5,581 nucleotides of DNA from an uncultured Bacillota bacterium (GCA_937919165.1 CALFPO010000052.1:1-5581); one strand, 5' to 3'; shown: positions 1 to 5,581, numbered from the stretch's first letter. Numbers and translations: made by a program. The notes: generated by a model from the letters alone, not told the origin.

Positions 1-545
1 CAAGCTTTATTATGGAATGTCCGAATGAGAGCCTTGGTGAAAACGGACTTCTGGTTTATGCGGACTGTGTGGTCAATCCGAGTCCGACGGCAGAAGAGCT
101 TGCAGACATTGCAATTGCTTCCGCAAAGACTGCGAAGAATCTCTGCGGTATACAGGAACCTAGAGTGGCGCTTGTTTCTTTTTCGACAAAAGGAAGCGCT
201 AAGCATGAAAACGTAACAAAGGTTCAGGAAGCGACACGGCTGGCGCATGAAAAAGCACCGGAGCTTCTTCTTGACGGAGAGCTGCAGTTTGATGCTGCTG
301 TTGTTCCGGAGGTTGCGGAGCTTAAGGCAAAGGGAAGTCCGGTGGCGGGACGCGCCAATGTTATCATTTTCCCGGATATTCAGGCAGGAAACATAGGCTA
401 TAAGATCACACAGCGTGTGGGCGGAGCGGAATGCTTTGCTGTCCTTCAGGGACTGGCCGCGCCGTGCAATGATTTATCACGCGGCTGCTCGGTAGATGAT
501 ATAGTCAATACGGTTGTTACAACCGCTGTTCAGGCACAGCAGTAA
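1..545 (+). CDS. pta: Phosphate acetyltransferase, C-terminal part (5' end outside window)
   Basis: Pta interconverts acetyl-CoA plus phosphate and acetyl phosphate plus CoA in the cytoplasm, normally working with acetate kinase. The reading frame is open from base 3 (SFIMECPNESLGENG), so the ATG at 12 is internal and the true start lies upstream. About 180 residues are present, slightly more than half of a usual ~330-residue enzyme. Family motifs are STKGSAKH, LLLDGELQFDAA, ANVIIFPDIQAGNIGYK and NDLSRGCSVDDIV. By comparison with the Methanosarcina enzyme, the Ser-Arg of LSRG and the second Asp of VDDIV are active-site residues. It ends in the typical TTAVQAQ. No acetate kinase gene follows, which is unusual for Bacillota. 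Codon use is unlike the rest of the window: Gly is mostly GGA and Pro almost all CCG. Transfer or a chimeric junction is possible. Family assignment is secure. Confidence 0.96.
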   Translation, partial: SFIMECPNESLGENGLLVYADCVVNPSPTAEELADIAIASAKTAKNLCGIQEPRVALVSFSTKGSAKHENVTKVQEATRLAHEKAPELLLDGELQFDAAVVPEVAELKAKGSPVAGRANVIIFPDIQAGNIGYKITQRVGGAECFAVLQGLAAPCNDLSRGCSVDDIVNTVVTTAVQAQQ

Positions 546-633
546 ATGAAGACGGCAGCGGGCTTATAAAGTTACGGAATTATTTCCATGCGTGCGTCGC
601 GAAAACAGTTTTACAAAAAGAAATATAAGCATT
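546..633. other. Non-coding spacer after pta, nothing recognisable
   Basis: This stretch follows the pta stop and precedes the rpmF terminator. It contains no convincing open frame: the ATG overlapping the pta stop runs only MKTAAGL before a stop. There is no acetate kinase start and no strong hairpin with a T-run that could terminate pta. The composition moves from G+C-containing sequence (to about 600) to A-rich sequence (from about 601). If the window is a join of two sources, the join most likely lies here. Confidence 0.5.
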
Positions 634-656
634 AAAAAAGAGGTCTTTCGACCTCT
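634..656 (-). terminator. Rho-independent terminator of yceD-rpmF
   Basis: Read on the minus strand, a perfect 7-bp stem (AGAGGTC pairing with GACCTCT, positions 650-656 and 639-645) closes a GAAA tetraloop of the stable GNRA type. A run of six T follows (positions 634-639). The hairpin begins 10 bases past the rpmF stop. On the plus strand no T-run follows the hairpin, so it should act only on the minus-strand operon and not on pta. Confidence 0.93.
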
Positions 657-666
657 GATTTAATCA

Positions 667-813
667 TTATTTATGACCGCAAGCACAAGCTCTGTGTGAT
701 AATTTGTATTCACCGCAAGCTGGGCATTTAACTAATGCTGGAGCAGTTAATTTATAATGAGTTCTTCTCTTTGCTTTGCGAGTCTTAGAATTTCTTCTTT
801 GCTGAACAGCCAT
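667..813 (-). CDS. rpmF: 50S ribosomal protein bL32
   Basis: This 48-residue protein is too short for many ORF callers but unmistakable: MAVQQRRNSKTRKAKRRTHY, then a zinc-ribbon-like CPACGEYKLSHRACACGHK. bL32 is a small basic protein of the large ribosomal subunit; the N-terminal Arg/Lys-rich part contacts 23S rRNA. Zinc-type bL32 normally carries CxxC ... CxxC. Here the first pair is C30-x-x-C33, but the second is C43-x-C45, one residue shorter. The usual tail of roughly ten residues after CG is missing, leaving only His-Lys. The start is fixed by a strong Shine-Dalgarno sequence lying inside the end of yceD, and only two bases separate the two genes. A terminator follows the stop. It is read with yceD, the same pairing as ylbN-rpmF in Bacillus subtilis. 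Confidence 0.97.
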   Translation of the reverse strand: MAVQQRRNSKTRKAKRRTHYKLTAPALVKCPACGEYKLSHRACACGHK

Positions 814-815
814 TT

Positions 816-1310
816 CTATTCATCCTCCTCAAACCTGTATTCTTTTAGTTTCTGCAATCTAGGATCTATCTCATCCTTTTTGGATGATTCGAACTCTTCT
901 TCAGAAACAAAAGACCAACCATCCGTTCTATAATACTCTATTTTTTCATTTTTTACAACTTTTATCGGAACTTCCGGCAAAACGATATAGAGCACCAGTT
1001 TCTCAAGATCCATGTCTTCGCCTAGATAGAAACCCTCATCCTGAATGTCATGGACGATCCGCTCATCATTCTCAAGGCTGAAAGGAACCTCGACATCCTC
1101 AAGCGTGATGGCGCATGGGCATATCATCGTACCTGCCAAGCCATAATTGATGGCCAGCTTGTCTTCGGCATCATAGTAGAAGGCTATCTCTCCCTGCACC
1201 TTCTCCAGGCGCCTAAGAAAGAGGTTGTCTTCCACAACGATCTCTTCGATGTCTACAGGATATACTTTCTCATCTGCGATGTTGACAAGATCTCTGAGTC
1301 TTACTATCAC
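816..1310 (-). CDS. yceD: YceD/DUF177 family protein (YlbN-like)
   Basis: This 164-residue acidic protein of the DUF177 family is associated with accumulation of 23S rRNA and large-subunit assembly, and is almost always encoded next to rpmF, as here. The recognisable family core is GLAGTMICPCAITLEDVEVPFS in the middle (counterpart of the C-x-R-C-L segment), followed by an acidic C-terminal half and the end FEEDE. The start is uncertain. I chose GTG at 1310, giving MIVRLRDLVNIADEKVYP. It fits the family N-terminus and lies seven bases after a perfect TATAAT box, although it has no Shine-Dalgarno site. A longer frame from TTG at 1364 would run into tmcAL on the other strand and adds residues unlike the family. 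The two Cys of CPC might bind metal, but this is not established. Confidence 0.88.
   Translation of the reverse strand: MIVRLRDLVNIADEKVYPVDIEEIVVEDNLFLRRLEKVQGEIAFYYDAEDKLAINYGLAGTMICPCAITLEDVEVPFSLENDERIVHDIQDEGFYLGEDMDLEKLVLYIVLPEVPIKVVKNEKIEYYRTDGWSFVSEEEFESSKKDEIDPRLQKLKEYRFEEDE
823..830 (-). promoter_or_regulatory. rpmF Shine-Dalgarno site inside the yceD coding end
   Basis: On the minus strand GAGGAGGA lies nine bases before the rpmF ATG. The same bases encode the acidic Glu-Glu-Asp end of the YceD protein, whose TAG stop falls between this site and the rpmF start. The strong site plus the two-base gap between stop and start suggests translational coupling of the two genes. Confidence 0.85.
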
Positions 1311-1315
1311 GTAAG

Positions 1316-1327
1316 TATTATATAATA
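1316..1327. promoter_or_regulatory. Symmetric bidirectional -10 element between yceD and tmcAL
   Basis: TATTATATAATA is a perfect 12-bp palindrome centred in the 22-bp gap. It gives a TATAAT box on the plus strand (1321-1326) and another on the minus strand (1322-1317). Six bases separate each box from its start codon: ATG at 1333 on plus and GTG at 1310 on minus. Transcription would therefore start at or next to each start codon, implying leaderless messages. Neither gene has a Shine-Dalgarno site. Neither -10 has a good -35 box at 16-18 bp. A perfect TTGACA at 1282-1287 lies upstream of tmcAL, but its partner at 17 bp would be the poor TATCAC. Confidence 0.65.
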
Positions 1328-1332
1328 TTTTT

Positions 1333-2427
1333 ATGAAAACAAGCGGCATTATCGTTGAATACAATCCCTTCCATAACGGCCATCTGCATCACATCGAAGA
1401 AGCAAGAAGAATCACGGATTGCGATGTACTGGTTGCGGTGTGTTCTGGCAACTATTGCCAACGTGGCGATGTTTCGATAGTCGACAAGTTCCAGAAATGT
1501 GAAGCAGCGCTTGAGCATGGCGTCGACCTCGTGCTGGAGCTTCCATACATCTATACAGTTCAGTCTGCCTATATCTTTGCCAGCAAGGCAATCGAAATCC
1601 TCAAGATGGCCAAGATCGACAGTCTGGTCTTCGGTTCCGAGACCAACAATCTCAATGAGCTGAAGAAATACAGCGAACTGGAAGTCGATGTCACCAGGCT
1701 CAAATTGCTTATGCATGATGGCAATTCATATCCTAAAGCCTATGGGCTTCTAAGCGGCAGCCTATATCCTAACGATATGTTGGCGGTAGCCTATCTCAGG
1801 GCCCTTCAAGGCAGCAATATCGTGCCGATATCCATCCAAAGAACCAACGACTATCATGATCAAGAGATGGGCGTCATCGCTTCGGCAAGCGCCATAAGAA
1901 AAGCTCTTGAACAAGGCAAAGACATCAATCAAGCAACATCAATAGAGATAACTGATCCGATCTTCAATAAGGACATCTATCCTCATTTCCGTCGTCTGAT
2001 GTTCACCATGGACAGAAGCGATCTTGAAGGCATCTTCATGTGCGATGAAGGAATAGAGAATCTCTTCAAGGATAACGCCATCAGATATGCCGACTATGAA
2101 GATTTCATGAAAGCATCGATCAGCCGACGCTACACAAGAGCCAGAATCCAGAGGATCATGCTGCATATCGTCAACCAGATAAAGAAGAAGGATGTATCAA
2201 ACCTTCCGCCTATGGATTACGCAAGAGTTCTTGGCTTCAACGAAAAGGGCCAGTCCCTATTGAAGGAGCTGAAGAAAGAAAGCAACTTCATAACCCAGTT
2301 CAAGAATATTCCTGAACCATATAAGGACATCGAATGGAAGACCAGCCTGTTCTATTCAAGTCTTCTAGATAATGGCGAAGAATATCTAAGAAAGGAACTC
2401 AAAGGGCCGATCGTCAAATGGCAATGA
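1333..2427 (+). CDS. tmcAL: tRNA(Met) cytidine acetate ligase TmcAL (YlbM)
   Basis: TmcAL activates acetate with ATP and forms N4-acetylcytidine at the wobble base of elongator tRNA-Met, securing AUG decoding. The N-terminal nucleotidyltransferase-like domain carries GIIVEYNPFHNGH with the HxGH signature (residues 14-17), then SGNYCQRGD (38-46), DLVLELP (65-71), FGSE (100-103), LYPNDMLAVAYLRAL (144-158), the R-x-x-D-YHD segment near 170-176 and SASAIR (184-189). The C-terminal part holds YARVLGFNEKGQSLLKELKK. At 364 residues it is shorter than the ~415-residue B. subtilis protein. The start is set by family alignment (MKxxGIIxEYNPFHNGH). No Shine-Dalgarno site precedes it, and a TATAAT box ends six bases upstream, so the message may be leaderless. 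It is divergent from yceD-rpmF as ylbM is from ylbN-rpmF in Bacillus, and ends at a shared terminator. Its substrate, acetate, links loosely to the pta fragment nearby. Confidence 0.95.
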   Translation: MKTSGIIVEYNPFHNGHLHHIEEARRITDCDVLVAVCSGNYCQRGDVSIVDKFQKCEAALEHGVDLVLELPYIYTVQSAYIFASKAIEILKMAKIDSLVFGSETNNLNELKKYSELEVDVTRLKLLMHDGNSYPKAYGLLSGSLYPNDMLAVAYLRALQGSNIVPISIQRTNDYHDQEMGVIASASAIRKALEQGKDINQATSIEITDPIFNKDIYPHFRRLMFTMDRSDLEGIFMCDEGIENLFKDNAIRYADYEDFMKASISRRYTRARIQRIMLHIVNQIKKKDVSNLPPMDYARVLGFNEKGQSLLKELKKESNFITQFKNIPEPYKDIEWKTSLFYSSLLDNGEEYLRKELKGPIVKWQ

Positions 2428-2451
2428 AAAAAGGAAGCTTAGCTTCCTTTT
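2427..2451. terminator. Bidirectional rho-independent terminator between tmcAL and yebC
   Basis: A 10-bp inverted repeat (AAAAGGAAGC, loop TTA, GCTTCCTTTT; arms 2429-2438 and 2442-2451) fills the gap between two convergent genes. It gives a T-run after the stem on both strands: TTTT on plus, and six T on minus from 2432 down to 2427. The minus T-run overlaps the last base of the tmcAL stop codon. It should stop both tmcAL and the ptsI-yebC transcript. Confidence 0.92.
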
Positions 2452-2455
2452 GCTG

Positions 2456-3175
2456 TTACATCTCTACGTTGTGGAATACTTCCTGAACGTCATCTACTTC
2501 ATCAAGTAGGTTCAGCAGTCTTTCCCAGAGTTCCTTATCGTGTTCATCTTCCAATGTCACATATTCCTGTGGCAGCATCTTGATGGCACATACGGAATAG
2601 TCGCAATCAGGAATGAGTGCATCGATGGCTTCCTGAGCCTTATGCAGATCAGATGGCGCTACATAGACTGTCATTTCGCCTTCTTCAACCTCGATATCGT
2701 TGACATCGACCTCGGCATTGATCAGTGTCTCCAGCATCGTATCTTCATCTTCATACTTGAATGACAATACGCCAAGGTTATCATAGTTGAATGATACCGA
2801 ACCTTTGACGCCCATCTTGCAGCGAGCCTTGTTGAAACAAGAGTTCATGGCTGCAACAGTTCTATTGGAGTTGTCAGTCAGGCAATCAACGATGATTGTG
2901 GCATTTCCAGGACCGAATCCTTCATATCTGAGCGAATCATACGATTCACCGCCGCCACCTTTAGCCTTTTCGATAGCTCTCTTGATGACATCAGCTGGAA
3001 CCTGATTGGCCTTAGCTTCCTTGATCTTCGAACGAAGAGTCAGGTTCATTTCAGGATCTGCAACGCCGCTCTTGGCAGCGATATAGATCTCTTTGCCGTA
3101 TCTTGAATACAGCTTAGATTTCATTGCGGCTGTCTTAGCCATAGCCGCAGCTCTTACTTCATGCGCTCTTCCCAT
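2456..3175 (-). CDS. YebC/PmpR family protein, YeeI (YebC2)-like
   Basis: This 239-residue cytoplasmic protein belongs to the YebC family, first annotated as transcription regulators and more recently linked to translation through hard-to-translate proline stretches. It begins MGRAHEVRAAAMAKTAAMKS instead of the classical MAGHSKW. It continues with YSRYGKEIYIAAKSG (23-37), DPEMNLTLRSKIKEAK (40-55), VPADVIKRAIEKAKGG (59-74), YDSLRYEGFGP (79-89), the IVDCLTDNSNRT segment (95-106) and MGVKGSVSF (121-129). An acidic C-terminal domain follows. The spacing and the DPE.N.xL segment resemble the YeeI/YebC2 subgroup; the subgroup call is from memory of motifs. Length is normal. The site AGAGG lies eight bases before the ATG. 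Only 18 bases separate it from the ptsI stop, with no terminator between, so the two are probably cotranscribed. Confidence 0.93.
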   Translation of the reverse strand: MGRAHEVRAAAMAKTAAMKSKLYSRYGKEIYIAAKSGVADPEMNLTLRSKIKEAKANQVPADVIKRAIEKAKGGGGESYDSLRYEGFGPGNATIIVDCLTDNSNRTVAAMNSCFNKARCKMGVKGSVSFNYDNLGVLSFKYEDEDTMLETLINAEVDVNDIEVEEGEMTVYVAPSDLHKAQEAIDALIPDCDYSVCAIKMLPQEYVTLEDEHDKELWERLLNLLDEVDDVQEVFHNVEM

Positions 3176-3193
3176 AATAATTACCTCTTGTTT

Positions 3194-4900
3194 CTATTCT
3201 CCTAATACGCTCTTGACCAAGGCAACAACTTCGCTTTCATTGCGGCAAGCGATAGCCTTGTTTGCGAGCTCTTCCATATCTTTCTTGTTCAAAGAACGGA
3301 TAATCTTTCTTGTAGGCAGGACTCTTGAAGAAGACATTGAGAATTCATCAAGGCCTGAGCCCAACAGTATTGGACAAGCCATTGGATCACCGCCCATCTC
3401 GCCGCACATGCCGCACCATTTGCCCTGGCTGTGAGCTCCATCGATGGTCATCTTGATCAGTCTCAAGATAGATGGATTCAATGGCTGATACAGATAGGCA
3501 ACCTTTTCTGACATACGGTCAGCTGCCATTGAATACTGAATCAGGTCATTTGTTCCGATTGAGAAGAAGTCAGCGTACTTGGCAAATTCGTCAGCCAATA
3601 CAGCAGCGGCTGGAATCTCGACCATCATACCGATCTGGAAATTGTCGCTTACTTCTACGCCTTCAGCAATCAGCTCAGCCTTGGTATCAAGAATGAACTG
3701 CTTTGCTGTCAGGAATTCATCAACAGTCGCAACCATTGGGAACATGATAGCCAGATTGCCATATACTGACGCTCTAAGCAATGCTCTAGCCTGAGTCTTG
3801 AAGATCTCACGACGATCAAGGCAAAGTCTGATTGCACGGTAGCCCAGGAATGGGTTCATTTCTGGATCGAATGCGAAGTAAGGCAGCTTCTTGTCGCCGC
3901 CGATATCCAATGTTCTGACAACGACTCTCTTGCCGGCAGCTCTTTCCAGAACTACCTTGTATGCCAAGAATTGAGTTTCTTCGCTTGGGAAGTCTTCGAT
4001 CGATTCCATATACAGGAACTCTGTACGGTACAGACCGATTCCTTCAGCACCGTTTTCGATAACGGCATCCATGTCTTTTGGTGAACCGATATTGGCTGCG
4101 ATATCAACCTTATGTCCATCCAAAGATACAGATTCTTCATTCAGCAGAACCTTGAGCTCTTCCTTCTCATGCAGGAACTTATCTCTCTTTTCTGCGTATT
4201 CTTTCTTTTCATCATCGGTAGGATTGATGATGACAACGCCTTCCTTGGCGTCAAGAATAACGGTGTCGCCATGCTTGCAGGCTTCCATGACGCCTGTGCA
4301 TCCTACTACAGCAGGAATGCCAAGCGATACGGCCATGATGGCTGCATGCGATGTCTTGCCGCCGATCTCTGTCACAAAGCCCAATGCATATTTCTTGTTG
4401 AGCTGGGCAGTATCTGATGGTGTCATCTCTTCAGCGACGATGACAACTTCTTCATCGATGGTTGTAAGATCAGGGATGTTCAATCCCAGAATGTTGCACA
4501 GCAGTCTGAAAGAAACGTCCTTGATGTCTGCTGCTCTTTCCTTGAAATACTGATCATCCATTGATTCGAACATGCCGACCATCATGTCTGAAACTGTCTT
4601 GGTGGCGTTTTCAGCATTTGATCCGTCATTGATCATGCCAACGATCTGATCGCGATATTCAGGATCCTGAGCCATCATGAGATGAGCATCAAAGATTGCC
4701 AGTTCCTCAGGATTCAATGTTCCTGAAGCTCTTTCCTTGATTGTCTCGATATCACTGATGGTCTTTTCTAGAGCATCATCGAAGCGCTTCAGCTCTTCGC
4801 CAACGCTCAATACTTTTTCACTAATTTCAATACGAGGCTGTTCAAGCTTATAGATCTTTCCGATTGCTATACCGCTTGATGTAGCTATACCTTTTAACAT
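3194..4900 (-). CDS. ptsI: Phosphoenolpyruvate-protein phosphotransferase (PTS Enzyme I)
   Basis: Enzyme I takes phosphate from phosphoenolpyruvate and passes it to HPr, the first step of the sugar phosphotransferase system in the cytoplasm. The 568-residue length is normal. The N-terminal HPr-binding and swivelling phosphohistidine domains run to about residue 225, with the active His185 in GGKTSHAAIMA. The PEP-binding barrel follows: GLYRTEFLYM with Arg292, VVVRTLDIGGDK with Arg329, MVEIPAA with Glu428-429 region, SIGTNDLIQYSMAADR with Asn451 and Arg462 region, and CGMCGE with catalytic Cys498. All key residues are present, so it should be active. The site GAGGGG sits nine bases before the ATG. 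No ptsH (HPr) gene is beside it, unlike many Bacillota where ptsH-ptsI form an operon, so HPr must be encoded elsewhere. It is followed closely by yebC. Confidence 0.97.
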   Translation of the reverse strand: MLKGIATSSGIAIGKIYKLEQPRIEISEKVLSVGEELKRFDDALEKTISDIETIKERASGTLNPEELAIFDAHLMMAQDPEYRDQIVGMINDGSNAENATKTVSDMMVGMFESMDDQYFKERAADIKDVSFRLLCNILGLNIPDLTTIDEEVVIVAEEMTPSDTAQLNKKYALGFVTEIGGKTSHAAIMAVSLGIPAVVGCTGVMEACKHGDTVILDAKEGVVIINPTDDEKKEYAEKRDKFLHEKEELKVLLNEESVSLDGHKVDIAANIGSPKDMDAVIENGAEGIGLYRTEFLYMESIEDFPSEETQFLAYKVVLERAAGKRVVVRTLDIGGDKKLPYFAFDPEMNPFLGYRAIRLCLDRREIFKTQARALLRASVYGNLAIMFPMVATVDEFLTAKQFILDTKAELIAEGVEVSDNFQIGMMVEIPAAAVLADEFAKYADFFSIGTNDLIQYSMAADRMSEKVAYLYQPLNPSILRLIKMTIDGAHSQGKWCGMCGEMGGDPMACPILLGSGLDEFSMSSSRVLPTRKIIRSLNKKDMEELANKAIACRNESEVVALVKSVLGE

Positions 4901-4924
4901 AATTAAAATCCCCTCTTCTATCTT

Positions 4925-4953
4925 ATTCTACAACTTGTCACTTCTCTAAACAA
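4925..4953 (-). promoter_or_regulatory. Candidate promoter for ptsI-yebC
   Basis: On the minus strand TTGTTT (4953-4948) is followed after exactly 17 bases by TAGAAT (4930-4925), one mismatch from the -10 consensus. The start would fall near 4918, giving a short leader that includes the GAGGGG ribosome site of ptsI. The -35 half overlaps the stop-proximal end of the small HTH gene. The -35 box matches consensus only in TTG, so this is a moderate candidate. Confidence 0.45.
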
Positions 4954-5252
4954 CGCAAAAATGACTTATAGGCTTTCCTGCGCTGACGATAATAGGTAGG
5001 TGCCGAAAAGTATTCGGTGTACCATTTTCCGCTCTGGCCATTGATCACCTCATTCTCGATGATCAGTCTTTCCTTCTCATCCAAAGTGCTGGTGACGCTT
5101 TCGATATGGTCGACAATGCGATGGCATACCCTAAGGTCCTCATAGTTCCTTTTGATGATGTTCTCTTCACTTTCGCGGATGATTCTTTTGTTGTTGATAT
5201 AGCTCTTGGAAATTAGGCTAATCTCTAGACGTTCTTTTGAATACTGTTCCAT
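4938..5252 (-). CDS. Small HTH protein, sigma-70 region 4-like (MG284/MPN403-like)
   Basis: This 104-residue basic protein has no signal peptide or membrane segment. The N-terminal half is helical and charged (residues 1-55). The C-terminal half reads LDEKERLIIENEVINGQSGKWYTEYFSAPTYYRQRRKAYKSFL in pieces (57-99). This has the layout of a sigma region 4-type helix-turn-helix: 'LxxxERxIIxxE', a turn, then SAPTYYRQRRKAYKSFL as the recognition helix. It recalls the MG284/MPN403 family of Mollicutes and relatives, whose role I do not know; DNA binding is an inference. The ATG at 5252 has no Shine-Dalgarno site and lies 24 bases after the hpf stop, in the same frame as hpf. It is probably read with hpf. 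The downstream ptsI promoter overlaps its end. The gene is likely real, the function unassigned. Confidence 0.72.
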   Translation of the reverse strand: MEQYSKERLEISLISKSYINNKRIIRESEENIIKRNYEDLRVCHRIVDHIESVTSTLDEKERLIIENEVINGQSGKWYTEYFSAPTYYRQRRKAYKSFLRCLEK

Positions 5253-5276
5253 ATTTAAACAGGTAGGGATATGAGA

Positions 5277-5581
5277 CTATTCGCTGATTTCTATCAGACC
5301 ATAACCTCCATCGTTTCTCTTGTAGACAACCGCAAGCTTTTCGCTGTCGACATCCTTATAGATGAAGAACGAATGCGAAAGCATCTCCATGCGCATGATG
5401 GCCTCATCAAGGATCATCTCTTCCGCATAGACGGTCTTGGTTCTTACTGGAGTATCTTCTTCTTCGTCTGCCTCTTCGATAAATGAGGCAGCCAGGGATT
5501 CCTTGTGTCTTCTTGAAAGCCTTCCCTTCTGTCTTCTGATCTGGTCTTCCAATTTGTCGATAGCGATATCCATGCCGGCAG
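5277..5581 (-). CDS. hpf: Ribosome hibernation promoting factor, long form, C-terminal part (5' end outside window)
   Basis: Long HPF dimerises 70S ribosomes into inactive 100S particles in slow growth. The frame stays open past the ATG at 5573 to the window edge (AGMDIAIDKLEDQIRRQKGRL), so the start is outside. Visible parts are the last helix of the N-terminal ribosome-binding domain (DIAIDKLEDQIRRQK), a charged linker rich in Glu (SFIEEADEEEDTP), and the complete C-terminal dimerisation domain. That domain starts near VRTKTVYAEEM and includes MEMLSHSFFIYKDVDSEKLAVVYKRNDGGYGLIEI. The C-terminal domain shows the long (Bacillota) form rather than the short enterobacterial HPF. A TAG stop at 5279-5277 ends the gene; no terminator follows before the next gene. 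Confidence 0.94.
   Translation of the reverse strand, partial: AGMDIAIDKLEDQIRRQKGRLSRRHKESLAASFIEEADEEEDTPVRTKTVYAEEMILDEAIMRMEMLSHSFFIYKDVDSEKLAVVYKRNDGGYGLIEISE

Noticed and set aside
542..570. Possible acetate kinase start right after pta
   Set aside because: The ATG at 546 region reads only MKTAAGL before a stop and does not resemble the ackA start.
590..625. Possible pta terminator in the GCGTGCGTCGCG and AAAACAGTTTT stretch
   Set aside because: The stems are only three to five bases with no usable loop or T-run.
1282..1310. TTGACA at 1282 as the tmcAL -35 box
   Set aside because: Its 17-bp partner is TATCAC, a poor -10, and the perfect TATAAT at 1321 is too far away; the hexamer also lies in yceD codons, so chance is likely.
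1311..1364. Longer yceD start (TTG at 1364, or ATG at 1349), adding up to 18 residues
   Set aside because: It would overlap tmcAL on the opposite strand, gives a hydrophobic extension unlike the DUF177 family, and the GGAAGGGA upstream is badly spaced for either start.
1318..1716. 132-residue open frame on the minus strand
   Set aside because: It is antisense to the conserved N-terminal domain of tmcAL and reads as a shadow of it.
3093..3434. 113-residue plus-strand frame spanning the ptsI-yebC junction
   Set aside because: It is antisense to two well-supported genes and has no family resemblance or ribosome site.
4071..4553. 160-residue open frame on the plus strand
   Set aside because: It lies wholly antisense to ptsI, whose frame carries every catalytic motif; the translation is Ser-rich, with no recognisable domain.
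1..5581. CRISPR array, insertion sequence, prophage, toxin-antitoxin or defence system
   Set aside because: No spaced direct repeats, terminal inverted repeats, transposase or recombinase motifs were seen; nearly all of the window is covered by housekeeping genes.

Overview
This window looks like chromosomal housekeeping DNA from a low-to-mid GC Bacillota. The large protein-coding part most resembles the Erysipelotrichia/Mollicutes side of the phylum. The reasons are an MG284/MPN403-like small helix-turn-helix protein, start codons without Shine-Dalgarno sites, a YebC of the MGRAHEVR type, and the divergent tmcAL / yceD-rpmF arrangement known from Bacillus. The taxonomic call is an inference from recognised protein families, not from a search.

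Layout, left to right. Positions 1-545 (+) hold the C-terminal part of phosphate acetyltransferase (pta), cut by the window edge. Positions 546-666 are non-coding between convergent genes and contain a clear rho-independent terminator for the minus strand. Next come rpmF (bL32, 667-813) and yceD (DUF177, 816-1310), both on the minus strand and read as yceD-rpmF. A 22-bp divergent intergenic region separates yceD from tmcAL (1333-2427, +). It contains a perfect 12-bp palindrome that supplies a TATAAT box in each direction, and both start codons sit at the expected transcription start. A bidirectional terminator (2427-2451) separates tmcAL from a minus-strand block. In transcription order that block is hpf (partial, 5581-5277), a small HTH protein (5252-4938), ptsI (4900-3194) and yebC (3175-2456).

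Functionally, most of the window concerns translation and carbon flow. It encodes a ribosomal protein and its partner DUF177 protein, a tRNA-Met wobble acetylation enzyme, a ribosome hibernation factor, a YebC-family translation factor, Enzyme I of the PTS, and an acetyl-phosphate enzyme. I found no CRISPR array, mobile element, tRNA, rRNA or riboswitch, and no convincing new defence or biosynthetic system. The observations most worth checking are the symmetric, apparently leaderless divergent promoter, the sharp codon-usage difference between pta and everything to its right (transfer or chimeric assembly), the unusual CxC zinc motif and short tail of bL32, and the small HTH gene tucked behind hpf.
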